64,000 bases of DNA from Hymenobacter rigui (lineage in GTDB: Bacteria > Bacteroidota > Bacteroidia > Cytophagales > Hymenobacteraceae), in the NCBI RefSeq assembly GCF_003944715.1, contig NZ_RWIT01000004.1, forward strand, positions 310,001 through 374,000, in the 5' to 3' direction. Of this stretch, positions 8,404 through 16,766 are shown piece by piece. The notes beneath the pieces were generated by a model. That model was not told the DNA's origin, did no database searches, and worked only from the letters and a program-made list of their open reading frames with translations. The position numbers were made by a program, and so were the translations under genes. Positions within the stretch are counted from its first letter, which is position 1. Each line of letters begins with the position of its first letter.

Positions 8404-9927
8404 ATGAAAAAAACCTTTCTGTTTACGTTGGCCCTGGCCATTGGCACCCAACTGACCCAGGCGCAAACCCAGCCGGCCGCGCCGGTGCCGCCCGCTACGC
8501 CGCAATACCGGCCCGCCTACCACTTCACGCCCGCCGCACACTGGATGAACGACCCCAACGGCATGGTGTACGTGAACGGCACCTACCACCTGTTTTTTCA
8601 GCATTACCCCGAGGGTATGGTATGGGGGCCCATGCACTGGGGCCACGCCACCAGCCGCGACCTGGTAAGCTGGCAGGAGCAGCCCATTGCCCTGTTTCCG
8701 GACAAGCTGGGGATGATTTTCTCGGGCTCGGCGGTGCTGGATGTCAACAATACGGCCGGGTTCGGCAAAAATGCGCTGGTAGCCATCTTCACCTACCACA
8801 ACCCCGATGAGGAAAAGAAAGGGACCAACAAACACCAGTACCAGGGCATAGCGTACAGCCTCGACGAGGGCAAAACCTGGACGAAGTATCCTGGCAACCC
8901 CGTGCTGCCTAACCCCGGCATTCAGGACTTCCGCGACCCGAAAGTGAGCTGGAATCCGGTGGCCAAACAATGGGTGATGACGCTGGCTACCAAAGACCGG
9001 ATTACCTTCTATGGCTCCCCCAACCTGAAAACCTGGGCCAAGCTCAGCGAGTTCGGCGAGAAGCTGGGGTCCCACGGCGGCGTGTGGGAGTGCCCCGATT
9101 TATTTCCGCTGACGCTGGGTGGCAAAACCTACTGGGTGCTGCTGGTGAGCATTAATCCCGGCGGACCCAACGGCGGCTCGGCCACGCAGTATTTCGTGGG
9201 GCAGTTTGATGGCAGGAAGTTTACGCCCACTACCACTACCCAGAAGTGGGTAGACTGGGGCCGGGACAACTACGCTGGCGTAACCTGGGCCAACACCGGT
9301 GCCCGCAAAATCTTTCTGGGCTGGATGAGCAACTGGGACTATGCCAACCAGGTGCCCACCTCGCCCTGGCGCAGCGCCATGACCACCCCGCGCGACTTAG
9401 CCCTGCGGCAGGTAGGCTCCGAAATCTATCTGACTTCGCAACCCGTACCGGAAGTGGCCAAACTCGCTCAGCCGGCCCGGAAGCTCACCAGCCTCACGGT
9501 GAAAAACGAGTTGAGTCTGGCCGAAAAGCTGCCTAGTCCTGGCACGCAGTTCCAACTCCGGATGAGCACCAAACAGCTCCGGGATTTTCAACTGGTATTC
9601 GGCAATGCGCAGGGTGAGGAACTGGTGGTTGGCTTCGATAAGGCCAAAAACGAATACTACATCGACCGGAGCAAGGTCGGCGACAACAGCTTCAGTCCGA
9701 AGTTTGCCGGCCGGGCACCCGGTCCGCGCCTGGCTACCAGCCCCGCTGCCGACCTCACGCTGCTCTTCGATGCTGCCTCGGTGGAAGTGTTTGCCGATGA
9801 CGGCCTGACCACGCTGACGGATATTTTCTTCCCGAAACAACCCCTTACCACACTCAGCCTCCGGGCCCCCAGCGGCCTCACGGTTGAGACTCTAAGCTAC
9901 GCTCAGTTAGCCGCATCGGCCAAGTAA
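8404..9927 (+). CDS. Glycoside hydrolase family 32 beta-fructosidase (levanase/inulinase type)
   Basis: 507 residues from ATG at 8404, where a clear Sec signal begins (MKKTFLFTLALAIG, cleavage near AQA at about residue 21). An in-frame ATG at 8323 lies in palindrome D and is rejected. All three GH32 active-site motifs are present: WMNDPNG with nucleophile Asp50, FRDPKV with the transition-state Asp178, and WECPDLF with acid/base Glu229. A C-terminal beta-sandwich follows from about residue 360. No lipobox, so it is periplasmic or secreted. It should hydrolyse beta-fructosyl linkages of fructans or sucrose to feed the fructokinase. Endo versus exo action cannot be decided from sequence alone. 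Confidence 0.93.
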   Translation: MKKTFLFTLALAIGTQLTQAQTQPAAPVPPATPQYRPAYHFTPAAHWMNDPNGMVYVNGTYHLFFQHYPEGMVWGPMHWGHATSRDLVSWQEQPIALFPDKLGMIFSGSAVLDVNNTAGFGKNALVAIFTYHNPDEEKKGTNKHQYQGIAYSLDEGKTWTKYPGNPVLPNPGIQDFRDPKVSWNPVAKQWVMTLATKDRITFYGSPNLKTWAKLSEFGEKLGSHGGVWECPDLFPLTLGGKTYWVLLVSINPGGPNGGSATQYFVGQFDGRKFTPTTTTQKWVDWGRDNYAGVTWANTGARKIFLGWMSNWDYANQVPTSPWRSAMTTPRDLALRQVGSEIYLTSQPVPEVAKLAQPARKLTSLTVKNELSLAEKLPSPGTQFQLRMSTKQLRDFQLVFGNAQGEELVVGFDKAKNEYYIDRSKVGDNSFSPKFAGRAPGPRLATSPAADLTLLFDAASVEVFADDGLTTLTDIFFPKQPLTTLSLRAPSGLTVETLSYAQLAASAK

Positions 9928-9938
9928 GCAAAGTTGGG

Positions 9939-9984
9939 TATCACAGCAACGGCCCACTCACTTGAGTGGGCCGTTGCTGTGATA
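9939..9984. terminator. Perfect hairpin between convergent GH32 and Fur genes
   Basis: A 22-bp perfect stem (right arm TGAGTGGGCCGTTGCTGTGA) with a 2-base loop lies between two convergent genes. There is no T-run on either side, so it may act as a bidirectional barrier or RNA 3' end stabiliser more than a classical terminator. Confidence 0.65.
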
Positions 9985-9998
9985 GAAGCGCATAAAAA

Positions 9999-10424
9999 CT
10001 ATTCCTGACACTCCTGGCACACGCCGGCCAGCAGATAGTCGCGGGTCTGGGCCTGAAACTTGGCGGGCAGCGTAACGGCCGGAATAGCTACTTGGTTGAG
10101 GCAGTAAATGTGCTGACAGCTGGTGCATTTGAAATGCACATGGTCATCGGCGTGGGCGTGGACATTGCACTCCATGGAACACGCCGCGTAGCGCACGGTA
10201 TCACTGGTATCAATAACCCGGTGGATCAGGCCACTTTCCTCAAAGGTTTTGAGCGTGCGGTACAACGTAATCCGGTCTACATCACCACCGAGTAACTGCT
10301 CTACCTCATGGCCTGACAACGCAAAGGGAGAGGCCGACAGCGCCTGCAACACCGCCCGACGCACGGGCGTGTGGCGCAGCTTGTGGCGGGTCAGCGTTTG
10401 GGAAATACGGTCGGGGCTTGCCAT
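9999..10424 (-). CDS. Fur-family metal-dependent transcriptional regulator
   Basis: 141 residues from ATG at 10424. A longer reading from 10469 is rejected because an exact TAnnTTTG element (TACCTTTG) lies just upstream of 10424. The winged helix covers about residues 1-80, with the conserved DRITLYRTLKTFEESGLIHRV. The dimer and metal domain follows: HAHADDHVHFKCTSCQHIYCL, then the terminal CQECQE pair, which together look like a structural zinc site (CxxC...CxxC). The family includes Fur, Zur, PerR and Nur, and the sequence does not settle which metal is sensed. Cys-rich Bacteroidota members like this are often iron or zinc regulators. Transcribed alone, convergent with the GH32 gene. Confidence 0.9.
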   Translation of the reverse strand: MASPDRISQTLTRHKLRHTPVRRAVLQALSASPFALSGHEVEQLLGGDVDRITLYRTLKTFEESGLIHRVIDTSDTVRYAACSMECNVHAHADDHVHFKCTSCQHIYCLNQVAIPAVTLPAKFQAQTRDYLLAGVCQECQE

Positions 10425-10431
10425 AGATGCA

Positions 10432-10439
10432 CAAAGGTA
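10432..10439 (-). promoter_or_regulatory. -7 element of the Fur-family gene
   Basis: Reads TACCTTTG on the minus strand, an exact TAnnTTTG, ending 7 bases before the ATG. Transcription would start about at the start codon, giving a leaderless or nearly leaderless mRNA. A matching -33 TTTG is not at the usual distance. Confidence 0.45.
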
Positions 10440-10498
10440 CGCAGTTCCGCGTCGCGGATACAGGAGCAAAACCGTTGGGAAGGTAGTTTAGTGCCCAC

Positions 10499-10640
10499 AA
10501 AAAAGCCCCGGCTCGTCAGCCGGGGCTCTGTGTTGCAATAGGAAGCTCTTGCCGACAGACACACACCTGTAACTGCCTGGCAAGACGAAACTACGGAAAA
10601 CCTCGGTGGAGCGTTGTATTACCGGGATAAAATATAGTAG
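10499..10640 (-). ncRNA. Candidate small RNA with its own intrinsic terminator
   Basis: On the minus strand, GCCCCGGCT-GACG-AGCCGGGGC at 10505-10526 is followed by six T residues, a textbook terminator. It cannot serve the Fur gene, whose start lies downstream at 10424, and no coding frame precedes it on that strand. Directly upstream (10540-10590) TCTTGCC pairs with GGCAAGA around an inner ACAG/CTGT stem. AT-rich promoter-like sequence lies beyond 10625. The simplest reading is a non-coding RNA of about 110 to 140 bases. I could not match it to a known family; a 6S-like RNA is one possibility. Confidence 0.4.
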
Positions 10641-10710
10641 TAATATGAATTATATACTGATTATCAAAAAGATGTATCAAGATTGGTAGATCCGGTATTG
10701 CCAGGGCTAT

Positions 10711-11116
10711 TGGGCCCATTTTAGTCCGGCAGTGCCAGTGGCGTCGTTGGAGCAAGTAAGCAGAGCTTTGCCGTAGCCGGTGAGGGAGAATTGAGTGTAG
10801 GAAGAATTCGAAAGTGGATGATCAACTGGTACGGGTGTCATTATGTGATTTTCTGTACATAGAAAGACTGAAGTACTACATGAAAGTGTATCGGGTGGGC
10901 GAAACCCGGCTCCGACTATCCTTGTCCAGCCTGAAGCTGCTGAAGCAGCGCCTGTTCTCGTAGCAGTTTACGCGCATACACCGCTCCTGCATCTTAGGGC
11001 TTAACCACATTACGGCCGTTACCCGGGGCACTGTGCATAGTAGCCCCGACGTGACCATTCCTGTCAGCAACGCGCACCGGGAGCAGTCTGACCAGTTCTT
11101 CGGCCGCTCGAAATAA
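10711..11116 (+). pseudogene. Decayed LytTR-family response regulator
   Basis: One + frame from 10784 to TAA at 11116 reads as a LytTR DNA-binding domain: KVDDQLVRVSLCDFLYIERL, then KYYMKVYRVGETRL, LSSLKLLKQRLFS, an amber stop at 10961-10963, then QFTRIHRSCILGLNHITAV and VTIPVSNAHREQSDQFFG. Frame and order hold across the stop. A TGA closes this frame at 10781. Before it, in another frame, PVASLEQVSRALP resembles the end of a receiver domain. So at least one frameshift and two stops separate this from a working gene. A minus-strand frame at 10876-11154 has no family resemblance. The AT-rich flanks fit decayed DNA. Confidence 0.7.
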
Positions 11117-11254
11117 TCAGTAATACAACTTTTGGGCATTTCAGCCCGCTCCATTAACCTGGGGGCGGGTTGTGCGTTTGCGGGATACAGTGGTATATAA
11201 ATGTATCATTTCGATTTATTTTAGAATTTACATTTAAAATAGTCATATAAATTA

Positions 11255-11284
11255 TTGTTTAAAACATAAATAATGCTTCCTTTG
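11255..11284 (+). promoter_or_regulatory. Candidate promoter of the polysaccharide block
   Basis: TTG at 11255-11257, 19 bases, then TTCCTTTG at 11277-11284. The -7 box and the bases after it (CCTTTGTGCA) match those at the Fur promoter, which supports it. It implies a leader of about 85 bases before 11374. The surrounding 11160-11290 is strongly AT-rich. Confidence 0.4.
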
Positions 11285-11373
11285 TGCAAATGAAAGTTGC
11301 GAATGTTGCCACGCTCTGATCTGTTCCCACCTGTCCTGTTTGAGTTTCCTGCGCACACCTCACTTCCTGCCAC

Positions 11374-12777
11374 ATGGAACGTTACCGGCACTACACTGAC
11401 ACATCCCGCATCATTCTGCCCCTGGTAGATGTGCTGCTTATTTTCGGCGCTTTCCGGCTGGCGGGTTTCCAGCAGCTGGGTAGCTGGCATTTCGGGGGAT
11501 ACTACCCGTTCTTCTATGCCATTTTCGCGTTGCTCTGGTGGATTCTGTCCGGGCAGTTTGCCAACCTTTACCGCACCGACCGGCTGATTACCTACCCTGA
11601 GAAGCTGCTATACCTGATTCGCACGTTTGTGCTGCACGCCGGGGTGGTATTGCTGGCTATCCTGCTGCTGAAACTGTATTGGCCGCCGGCTGAATATCTA
11701 TTCTCCGTCTATACCTTCTCGGTAACGACGGTGGTGGCCGGGCGCTTCCTGATAACTTTCCTGTACCGCACCTACCACAAGCACCTGGCCCGGCCGCACA
11801 GCCGCTTTGTGATAGTAGGAGCCGGCCCCAGCGGCCAGGAGCTGTACCGCTTCCTGGAGTCGCACGACCCCATTGCCAACCAGTTCATGGGTTTCTTCAC
11901 GGATACACCCGCCACGCTGCCTACGGAACTCAGGCCACTGGTACACGGCCGCCTGGCCGAGCTGAAAAACTACTGCCTACACGAGCAGATTGATGAAATA
12001 TACTTCGCCATGCCCCTGGACCGGCGGCAACTGATTGAAGACCTGTCGCGCTTTGCCGACGACCATTTCCTGTCATTCCGAATTGTACCTGATTTCCGCG
12101 GCACTGTCCGAAAAGACGTGAACGTATATTTCTACGACCATCTGCCTATTCTCACTATCCGGCACGAGCCCCTGGGCATCCGGGCCAACATGGCCGTGAA
12201 ACGGGTATTCGATGTTATCTTTTCCCTGGCCGTTATTATCCTGATATTCCCGGTGGTTCTGACGCTGCTGGCTATCCTGATTAAGCTCGATTCGCCGGGG
12301 CCGGTGTTCTTCAAGCAGATGCGGCCCGGCAAGCGCAACCAGTTGTTTCCGTGCTATAAGCTGCGCACCATGCGCACCAACCACGGCCAGACGGAACTGC
12401 AGGCCACCAAAGGCGACTCGCGCATTACCCGGGTGGGGCAGTACCTGCGCAAGTACAACCTGGACGAGTTGCCCCAGTTTTTCAATGTGCTGCTGGGGCA
12501 TATGTCGGTGGTAGGGCCGCGCCCCAATATGATTTCGCAACTGGAAGAGTACAGCAAGCACATTCGCACTTACCAGATGCGCCACGCCGTAACACCCGGC
12601 ATTACCGGCTACGCGCAGGTAAACGGATACCGGGGTGAAACCCGCGAAGCCGGCACCATGGAAAAGCGGGTGGAATACGACCTGAAATATGTGGAGAACT
12701 GGTCGTTCGGGCTGGATATGAAGATTATCGGGCTGACCGTGTGGAATATGCTGCGCGGTGAAAAGAATGCCTACTAG
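11374..12777 (+). CDS. Polyprenyl-phosphate hexose-1-phosphate transferase (WcaJ/WbaP type)
   Basis: 467 residues, the usual size for the long form of the family. Four membrane segments span the first 130 residues. A Rossmann-like middle domain follows (FVIVGAGPSGQELYRFLESH). A C-terminal catalytic domain from about residue 270 has its membrane hairpin (VFDVIFSLAVIILIFPVV), the SPGPVFFKQMRPGKRNQLF stretch, YKLRTM, and YNLDELPQFFNVLLGHMSVV with GPRP. These enzymes move glucose-, galactose- or fucose-type sugar 1-phosphate from a nucleotide sugar onto undecaprenyl phosphate, the first step of Wzy-type polysaccharide assembly. It therefore starts the repeat unit completed by the glycosyltransferases downstream. 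The sugar is not predictable. Confidence 0.92.
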   Translation: MERYRHYTDTSRIILPLVDVLLIFGAFRLAGFQQLGSWHFGGYYPFFYAIFALLWWILSGQFANLYRTDRLITYPEKLLYLIRTFVLHAGVVLLAILLLKLYWPPAEYLFSVYTFSVTTVVAGRFLITFLYRTYHKHLARPHSRFVIVGAGPSGQELYRFLESHDPIANQFMGFFTDTPATLPTELRPLVHGRLAELKNYCLHEQIDEIYFAMPLDRRQLIEDLSRFADDHFLSFRIVPDFRGTVRKDVNVYFYDHLPILTIRHEPLGIRANMAVKRVFDVIFSLAVIILIFPVVLTLLAILIKLDSPGPVFFKQMRPGKRNQLFPCYKLRTMRTNHGQTELQATKGDSRITRVGQYLRKYNLDELPQFFNVLLGHMSVVGPRPNMISQLEEYSKHIRTYQMRHAVTPGITGYAQVNGYRGETREAGTMEKRVEYDLKYVENWSFGLDMKIIGLTVWNMLRGEKNAY

Positions 12778-12884
12778 TGGTGAAATAATGAGGTGGTGAA
12801 ATGGTGAGTTTGCCGTTGCGCCTGCTCAGTTGACACGAATAGCCCGCCTTCATTTCAAAAATCCACCACTTCACCATCTCACCG
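12778..12884. repeat. Word-repeat hairpin, GGTGAAATGGTGAG type (copy 1)
   Basis: The left arm starts on the base after the upstream stop codon and repeats GGTGAAAT and GGTGAG words. The right arm (12863-12884) carries their complement and ends on the base before the next ATG. The spacer is entirely made of this structure plus about 55 unique bases. Confidence 0.65.
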
Positions 12885-13667
12885 ATGCTGCCAAAACTAC
12901 CCGTGCTGGACTCCTGGATTTCCACTGGTACTCCGGCTGAGTTCGTAACCACTATTCTGGCGCTGGGAGCCCAGCGCACCTCGGCGTACGTGTGCTTTGC
13001 CAATGTGCACATGGTGGTGGAGGCGCAGCGGGATGCCGGTTTTCGCCGGATTCTGGACGAGGCGGCCCTGGTAGCCCCCGATGGCAGCCCGGTAGCCGCC
13101 GCTGTCCGCTGGCTGAATTCGGCCGGTACCCCGCAGCCCCGCGTGGCCGGGATGGATTTGCTGCCGGCCCTGCTGGAAGGCGCAGCGGCCAGTGGTCAGT
13201 CGGTGTACTTCTACGGAACTACGGAAGATGTGCTGGCGGCCATGGTGGCCCGGGCCCGGCGCGAACTGCCCACGCTGCGCATTGCCGGCACCTGCTCACC
13301 GCCCTTCCGGCCGCTGACTCCGGAAGAAGATGCCGCCCAGGTAGCCGCCATCAACGCCGCCGACCCCGATTTGCTGTTTGTGGCCCTGGGCTGTCCCCGC
13401 CAGGAGCGGTGGATGGCCGCCCACCGCGGCCATATCAAAGCGTGTATGCTGGGAGTCGGGCAGGCATTTCCGGTGTATGCTGGTCTGGAAAGCCGGCTGC
13501 CCGTGTGGGCCCGCCGCCTGTGGCTGGAATGGGCCTACCGGCTGTGGCTGGAGCCGCGCCGGCTGTGGCGCCGCTACCTCGTCACCAATACCCGGTTTGT
13601 GTACCTGCTCAGCCGCCGCATAATAGCCCAACTGGCCGGGCGGCCAGCTGCCCGTACGGCCATATAG
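12885..13667 (+). CDS. WecG/TagA/CpsF-family glycosyltransferase
   Basis: 260 residues, normal length. The family pattern is clear: CFANVHMVVEAQRDAGF, LVAPDGSPVAAAVRW, YFYGTTEDVL, and LFVALGCPRQERWMAAH, where the family's conserved acidic and arginine residues lie. The enzymes transfer N-acetylmannosamine-type or uronic sugars to the lipid-linked first sugar on the cytoplasmic face of the membrane. Placed right after the initiating transferase, it probably adds the second sugar of the repeat unit. The exact donor is unknown. Confidence 0.9.
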   Translation: MLPKLPVLDSWISTGTPAEFVTTILALGAQRTSAYVCFANVHMVVEAQRDAGFRRILDEAALVAPDGSPVAAAVRWLNSAGTPQPRVAGMDLLPALLEGAAASGQSVYFYGTTEDVLAAMVARARRELPTLRIAGTCSPPFRPLTPEEDAAQVAAINAADPDLLFVALGCPRQERWMAAHRGHIKACMLGVGQAFPVYAGLESRLPVWARRLWLEWAYRLWLEPRRLWRRYLVTNTRFVYLLSRRIIAQLAGRPAARTAI

Positions 13668-13804
13668 GCTGTTTTTCACTTCCCCACCCATTATAGTACA
13701 AGTGCCAGAGGCGACCAGTAAATGGCTGCCCTACTATGTGCGTGTTTTTACAGGATAATAAGAATCTTGATTTTACTGGTTGTAAAAAATAGTAATAAAA
13801 AATA

Positions 13805-13832
13805 TTGACAAGATTATAATTTGTTCTATATT
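13805..13832 (+). promoter_or_regulatory. Candidate promoter of the nucleotide-sugar cassette
   Basis: TTGACA at 13805-13810 and TATATT at 13827-13832 are spaced by 16 bases, and ATAATTTG lies between them. The same ATAATTTG occurs in the gmd promoter region. The 265-base gap before 13933 is AT-rich from 13740 and is the most likely place for the cassette to gain its own transcript. Confidence 0.4.
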
Positions 13833-13932
13833 TCAGAAACTTTAGCTCAACGTGTACGCCGTGCTAAAACACGTTTTGAGCCTCTCTGACTGTCTTCTCT
13901 CCTGATGTAATATCTCTCAACTTCTGACCCCT

Positions 13933-14826
13933 ATGAAAGCAGTAATTCTGGCGGGCGGCTACGGCACCCGGATCAGCGAGGAAAGTGGCGTTCGGCCTAA
14001 ACCCATGGTGGAAATAGGGGGTAAGCCCATTCTGTGGCACATCATGAAGATCTACGCCCACCACGGCATCCGCGACTTTGTGGTGTGCTGCGGCTACAAG
14101 GGGCACATGATCAAGCAGTATTTCTCCGATTACTTCCTGCATAACTCAGACGTGACGTTCCGGATGGACCGCAACGAGATGCAGATCCACCGCAACCACG
14201 CCGAGCCCTGGACCGTGACGCTGGTGGATACCGGCCAGGAAACCATGACCGGCGGCCGGCTGCGCCGGGTACGCGACTACCTGACGCCCGGCGAGCCGTT
14301 CTGCCTGACCTACGGTGACGGCGTGGGCGACGTGGACATCCGGGCCGCCGTGCGCTACCACCGCCAGCAGGGCGCTTTGGCCACCCTCACGGCCGTACGC
14401 CAGCCCGGGCGCTTCGGGGTATTTAACCTCTCCGATTCCAACAGCCGCGTGAGCAGCTTTACCGAAAAGCCCGAGGGCGGCGAAACGCCCTGGATCAACG
14501 GTGGCTTCTTCGTGCTGGAGCCGGAAGTGCTCAACTACATCACCGACGATGATACCGTGTGGGAAAAGGCCCCGCTGGAGCGCCTGGCCGCCGAGGGCCG
14601 GCTGGCCGCTTTCCGCCACACCGGCTTCTGGCAGCCCATGGATACCCTTCGGGATAAGAACATGCTGGAAGAAATGTGGCAGCAGGGCCGCGCCAAGTGG
14701 AAAGTGTGGGATAACACCCCCGAACCCATGGAGCCTGACCCCGTGCTGGCCGAAATACTGGCCTCACCGCTGGTAGCGCCCCCTTCGGAGCGCGTAGCTG
14801 CCCCCACCATCATGCCCGCCGACTAG
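13933..14826 (+). CDS. rfbF: Glucose-1-phosphate cytidylyltransferase
   Basis: 297 residues. The nucleotide-binding signature is [19 protein letters not shown], followed by [27 protein letters not shown] and [11 protein letters not shown], all characteristic of RfbF. It makes CDP-glucose from CTP and glucose 1-phosphate, the entry to CDP-linked deoxy and branched sugars. The C-terminal 40 residues are a proline-rich extension beyond the catalytic fold. The usual partner, CDP-glucose 4,6-dehydratase (RfbG), is not in this window. The next gene is a different SDR, so the product sugar is uncertain. A second, divergent nucleotidyltransferase lies five genes later at 19601. Confidence 0.92.
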   Translation: MKAVILAGGYGTRISEESGVRPKPMVEIGGKPILWHIMKIYAHHGIRDFVVCCGYKGHMIKQYFSDYFLHNSDVTFRMDRNEMQIHRNHAEPWTVTLVDTGQETMTGGRLRRVRDYLTPGEPFCLTYGDGVGDVDIRAAVRYHRQQGALATLTAVRQPGRFGVFNLSDSNSRVSSFTEKPEGGETPWINGGFFVLEPEVLNYITDDDTVWEKAPLERLAAEGRLAAFRHTGFWQPMDTLRDKNMLEEMWQQGRAKWKVWDNTPEPMEPDPVLAEILASPLVAPPSERVAAPTIMPAD

Positions 14827-14956
14827 GAGGTGAATTTGTGAAGTGGTGAACTGGTGCGTTTGCCGCTTAGGAAGCCCCATATACACCCCGCTGGCCGCTC
14901 ACGCCACTCACAAGCCACTCACCATTACACCACTTCACTACTTCACCTTTCACCGT
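14827..14956. repeat. Word-repeat hairpin, GGTGAAATGGTGAG type (copy 2)
   Basis: Left arm 14827-14856 (GAGGTGAATTTGTGAAGTGG and on) begins right after the stop of rfbF. Right arm 14918-14956 is a run of CACCACTTCACTACTTCACC-type words that ends at the next ATG. Confidence 0.65.
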
Positions 14957-16051
14957 ATGCAACGCATTCTTATTACGGGTAACATGGGCTACGTGGGGCC
15001 CGGCGTAGTGCGCCACCTGCGCCAGCAGTTTCCGCAGGCCGAGCTGATTGGCTACGACATGGGCTACTTTGCGCACTGCCTCACCGGGGCCGCGCGGCTG
15101 CCCGAGTCGCGCCTGGACCGCCAGATTTTCGGGGACGTGCGCCACCTGCCTGAAGGGCTGCTGCAGGGTATTGATGCAGTAGTGAGCCTGGCCGCCATTA
15201 GCAACGACCCCATGGGCCAGACCTATGAGCAGGCCACGCTGGACGTAAACTACCGCGCCAACATTGAACTGGCCCGCCAGGCTAAAGCCGCCGGTGTGAG
15301 CAGCTTCGTGTTTGCCTCGTCGTGCAGCATGTACGGAGCGGGGGGCGAGGGTGCCAAAACCGAAAGCTCCCAGCTCAACCCCCTCACGGCCTACGCCCGC
15401 TCCAAAGTGATGAGTGAGCAGGACCTGCGCCCTCTGGCCGACGACAGCTTTGTTATTACCTGCCTGCGCTTTGCCACGGCCTGCGGCTGGAGCGACCGGC
15501 TGCGGCTGGATTTGGTGGTAAACGACTTTGTGGCCGGGGCCGTAGCCGCCGGCGAAATCAGCATTCTGAGTGACGGAACGCCCTGGCGGCCCCTCATTCA
15601 CGTGCAGGATATGGCCCGCGCTATTGAGTGGGCCATTGGCCGGCCGGCGGAAGTAGGCGGTACGTTCCTGGCCGTAAATACCGGCTCCGACCAGTGGAAC
15701 TACCAGGTACGTGACCTGGCCTATGCCGTGGCGGAGGCCCTGCCGGGAACCCGCGTGACGCTCAATACGGACGCACCGCCAGACAAACGCTCGTACCGCG
15801 TTGATTTTAGCTTGTACCAGGAGCTGGCCCCCCTGCACCAGCCCCGCCGGACCTTGGCCGATGCCATTGTGGAACTGCGCGACGGACTGCTGGGAATGAA
15901 CTTCCGGGATGCCGCCTTCCGCTCCTCAGAGCTGATGCGCCTGCGGGTACTTACGGCCCTGCGCGACTCCCATGAGCTGGGCGACGACCTGAACTGGGTG
16001 CGTGCCGTCGGCACACGGCCAGTTGCTGCACCCGTGCCCGCGCTGCTCTGA
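14957..16051 (+). CDS. NAD-dependent epimerase/dehydratase (extended SDR)
   Basis: 364 residues from ATG at 14957. A longer in-frame reading from 14843 would translate the hairpin spacer and is rejected. The dinucleotide-binding loop is ITGNMGYVGPGVV. The catalytic pair is Tyr146 and Lys150 (YARSK), with SSCSMYG supplying the serine. SLAAISNDPMG and VNYRANIELA are typical of nucleotide-sugar epimerases and dehydratases. It sits between rfbF and an RfbC-like epimerase, so it most likely oxidises or dehydrates the CDP sugar. The sequence is not close to RfbG in its signature regions, and I leave the reaction open. Confidence 0.88.
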   Translation: MQRILITGNMGYVGPGVVRHLRQQFPQAELIGYDMGYFAHCLTGAARLPESRLDRQIFGDVRHLPEGLLQGIDAVVSLAAISNDPMGQTYEQATLDVNYRANIELARQAKAAGVSSFVFASSCSMYGAGGEGAKTESSQLNPLTAYARSKVMSEQDLRPLADDSFVITCLRFATACGWSDRLRLDLVVNDFVAGAVAAGEISILSDGTPWRPLIHVQDMARAIEWAIGRPAEVGGTFLAVNTGSDQWNYQVRDLAYAVAEALPGTRVTLNTDAPPDKRSYRVDFSLYQELAPLHQPRRTLADAIVELRDGLLGMNFRDAAFRSSELMRLRVLTALRDSHELGDDLNWVRAVGTRPVAAPVPALL

Positions 16052-16105
16052 TTTATTCCCTCTGCCCCTGATTCCACCGTTCGACCACTCCAACCGCTTA
16101 CCATT

Positions 16106-16660
16106 ATGATTTTTACCGAAACCGAACTGGCCGGCGCTTACATCATCGATGTTGACCGCATGGCGGATGAGCGAGGATTCTTCGCCCGCTCCTGGTGCGA
16201 AGATGAATTTGCGGCCCACGGTATTCTGATGCCGCCTTTGCAGGCTAACGTGTCCTCCAATCCGCGCCGGGGTACGCTGCGCGGCATGCACTTCCAGCTG
16301 CCGCCCCACGAGGAAACCAAGCTGGTCCGCTGCACCCGGGGCGCTATCTACGATGTCATCGTGGATTTGCGGGAAGAGTCACCTACGTACGGGCAGTGGC
16401 TGGGCGTGGAACTAACGGCCGATTCGTTCCGGATGCTGTTTGTACCCGGCCGGTTTGCCCATGGCTTCCTCACACTGCAGGATAATACCGACGTCTGCTA
16501 CCAAGTGTCGGCCAAGTATGCCCCCGGCCACGAGCGGGGCCTGCGCTGGAACGACCCCACCATTGGTATCCAGTGGCCTATTGTGCCCACGCTGATATCG
16601 GATAAGGACCAGCATCACCCGGACTTCTACCTGAATGTACCGGTTGAGGTAGGCGGCTGA
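16106..16660 (+). CDS. rfbC: dTDP-4-dehydrorhamnose 3,5-epimerase family protein
   Basis: 184 residues, the normal size of RfbC. The cupin core is visible: NVSSNPRRGTLRGMHFQLPP with the catalytic histidine in RGMHFQ, KLVRCTRGAIYDVIVDLR, and RFAHGFLTLQDNTDVCYQVS, followed by GLRWNDPTIGIQWP. The family epimerises C3 and/or C5 of NDP-4-keto-6-deoxy sugars. With no rfbA, rfbB or rfbD nearby, and RfbF at the head of the cassette, the substrate here is more likely a CDP- or other NDP-4-keto sugar than dTDP-4-keto-rhamnose precursor. That is inference. Confidence 0.88.
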   Translation: MIFTETELAGAYIIDVDRMADERGFFARSWCEDEFAAHGILMPPLQANVSSNPRRGTLRGMHFQLPPHEETKLVRCTRGAIYDVIVDLREESPTYGQWLGVELTADSFRMLFVPGRFAHGFLTLQDNTDVCYQVSAKYAPGHERGLRWNDPTIGIQWPIVPTLISDKDQHHPDFYLNVPVEVGG

Positions 16661-16766
16661 CCAACCCGGGTGGCTTCCTTGGAAAAACGAAGCAGTGTGG
16701 GGCCCAGGTTTCTTCAACAATGCTGCTGCGCAGCTCCGATAACTCAACTTTTAACTTCTGAAGCTC

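Noticed and set aside
10876..11154. A 92-codon open frame on the minus strand
   Set aside because: The plus strand of the same bases reads as a LytTR domain with one stop, a better explanation.
14843..14956. N-terminal extension of the SDR gene
   Set aside because: It would translate the word-repeat hairpin; the Rossmann motif begins at 14957.
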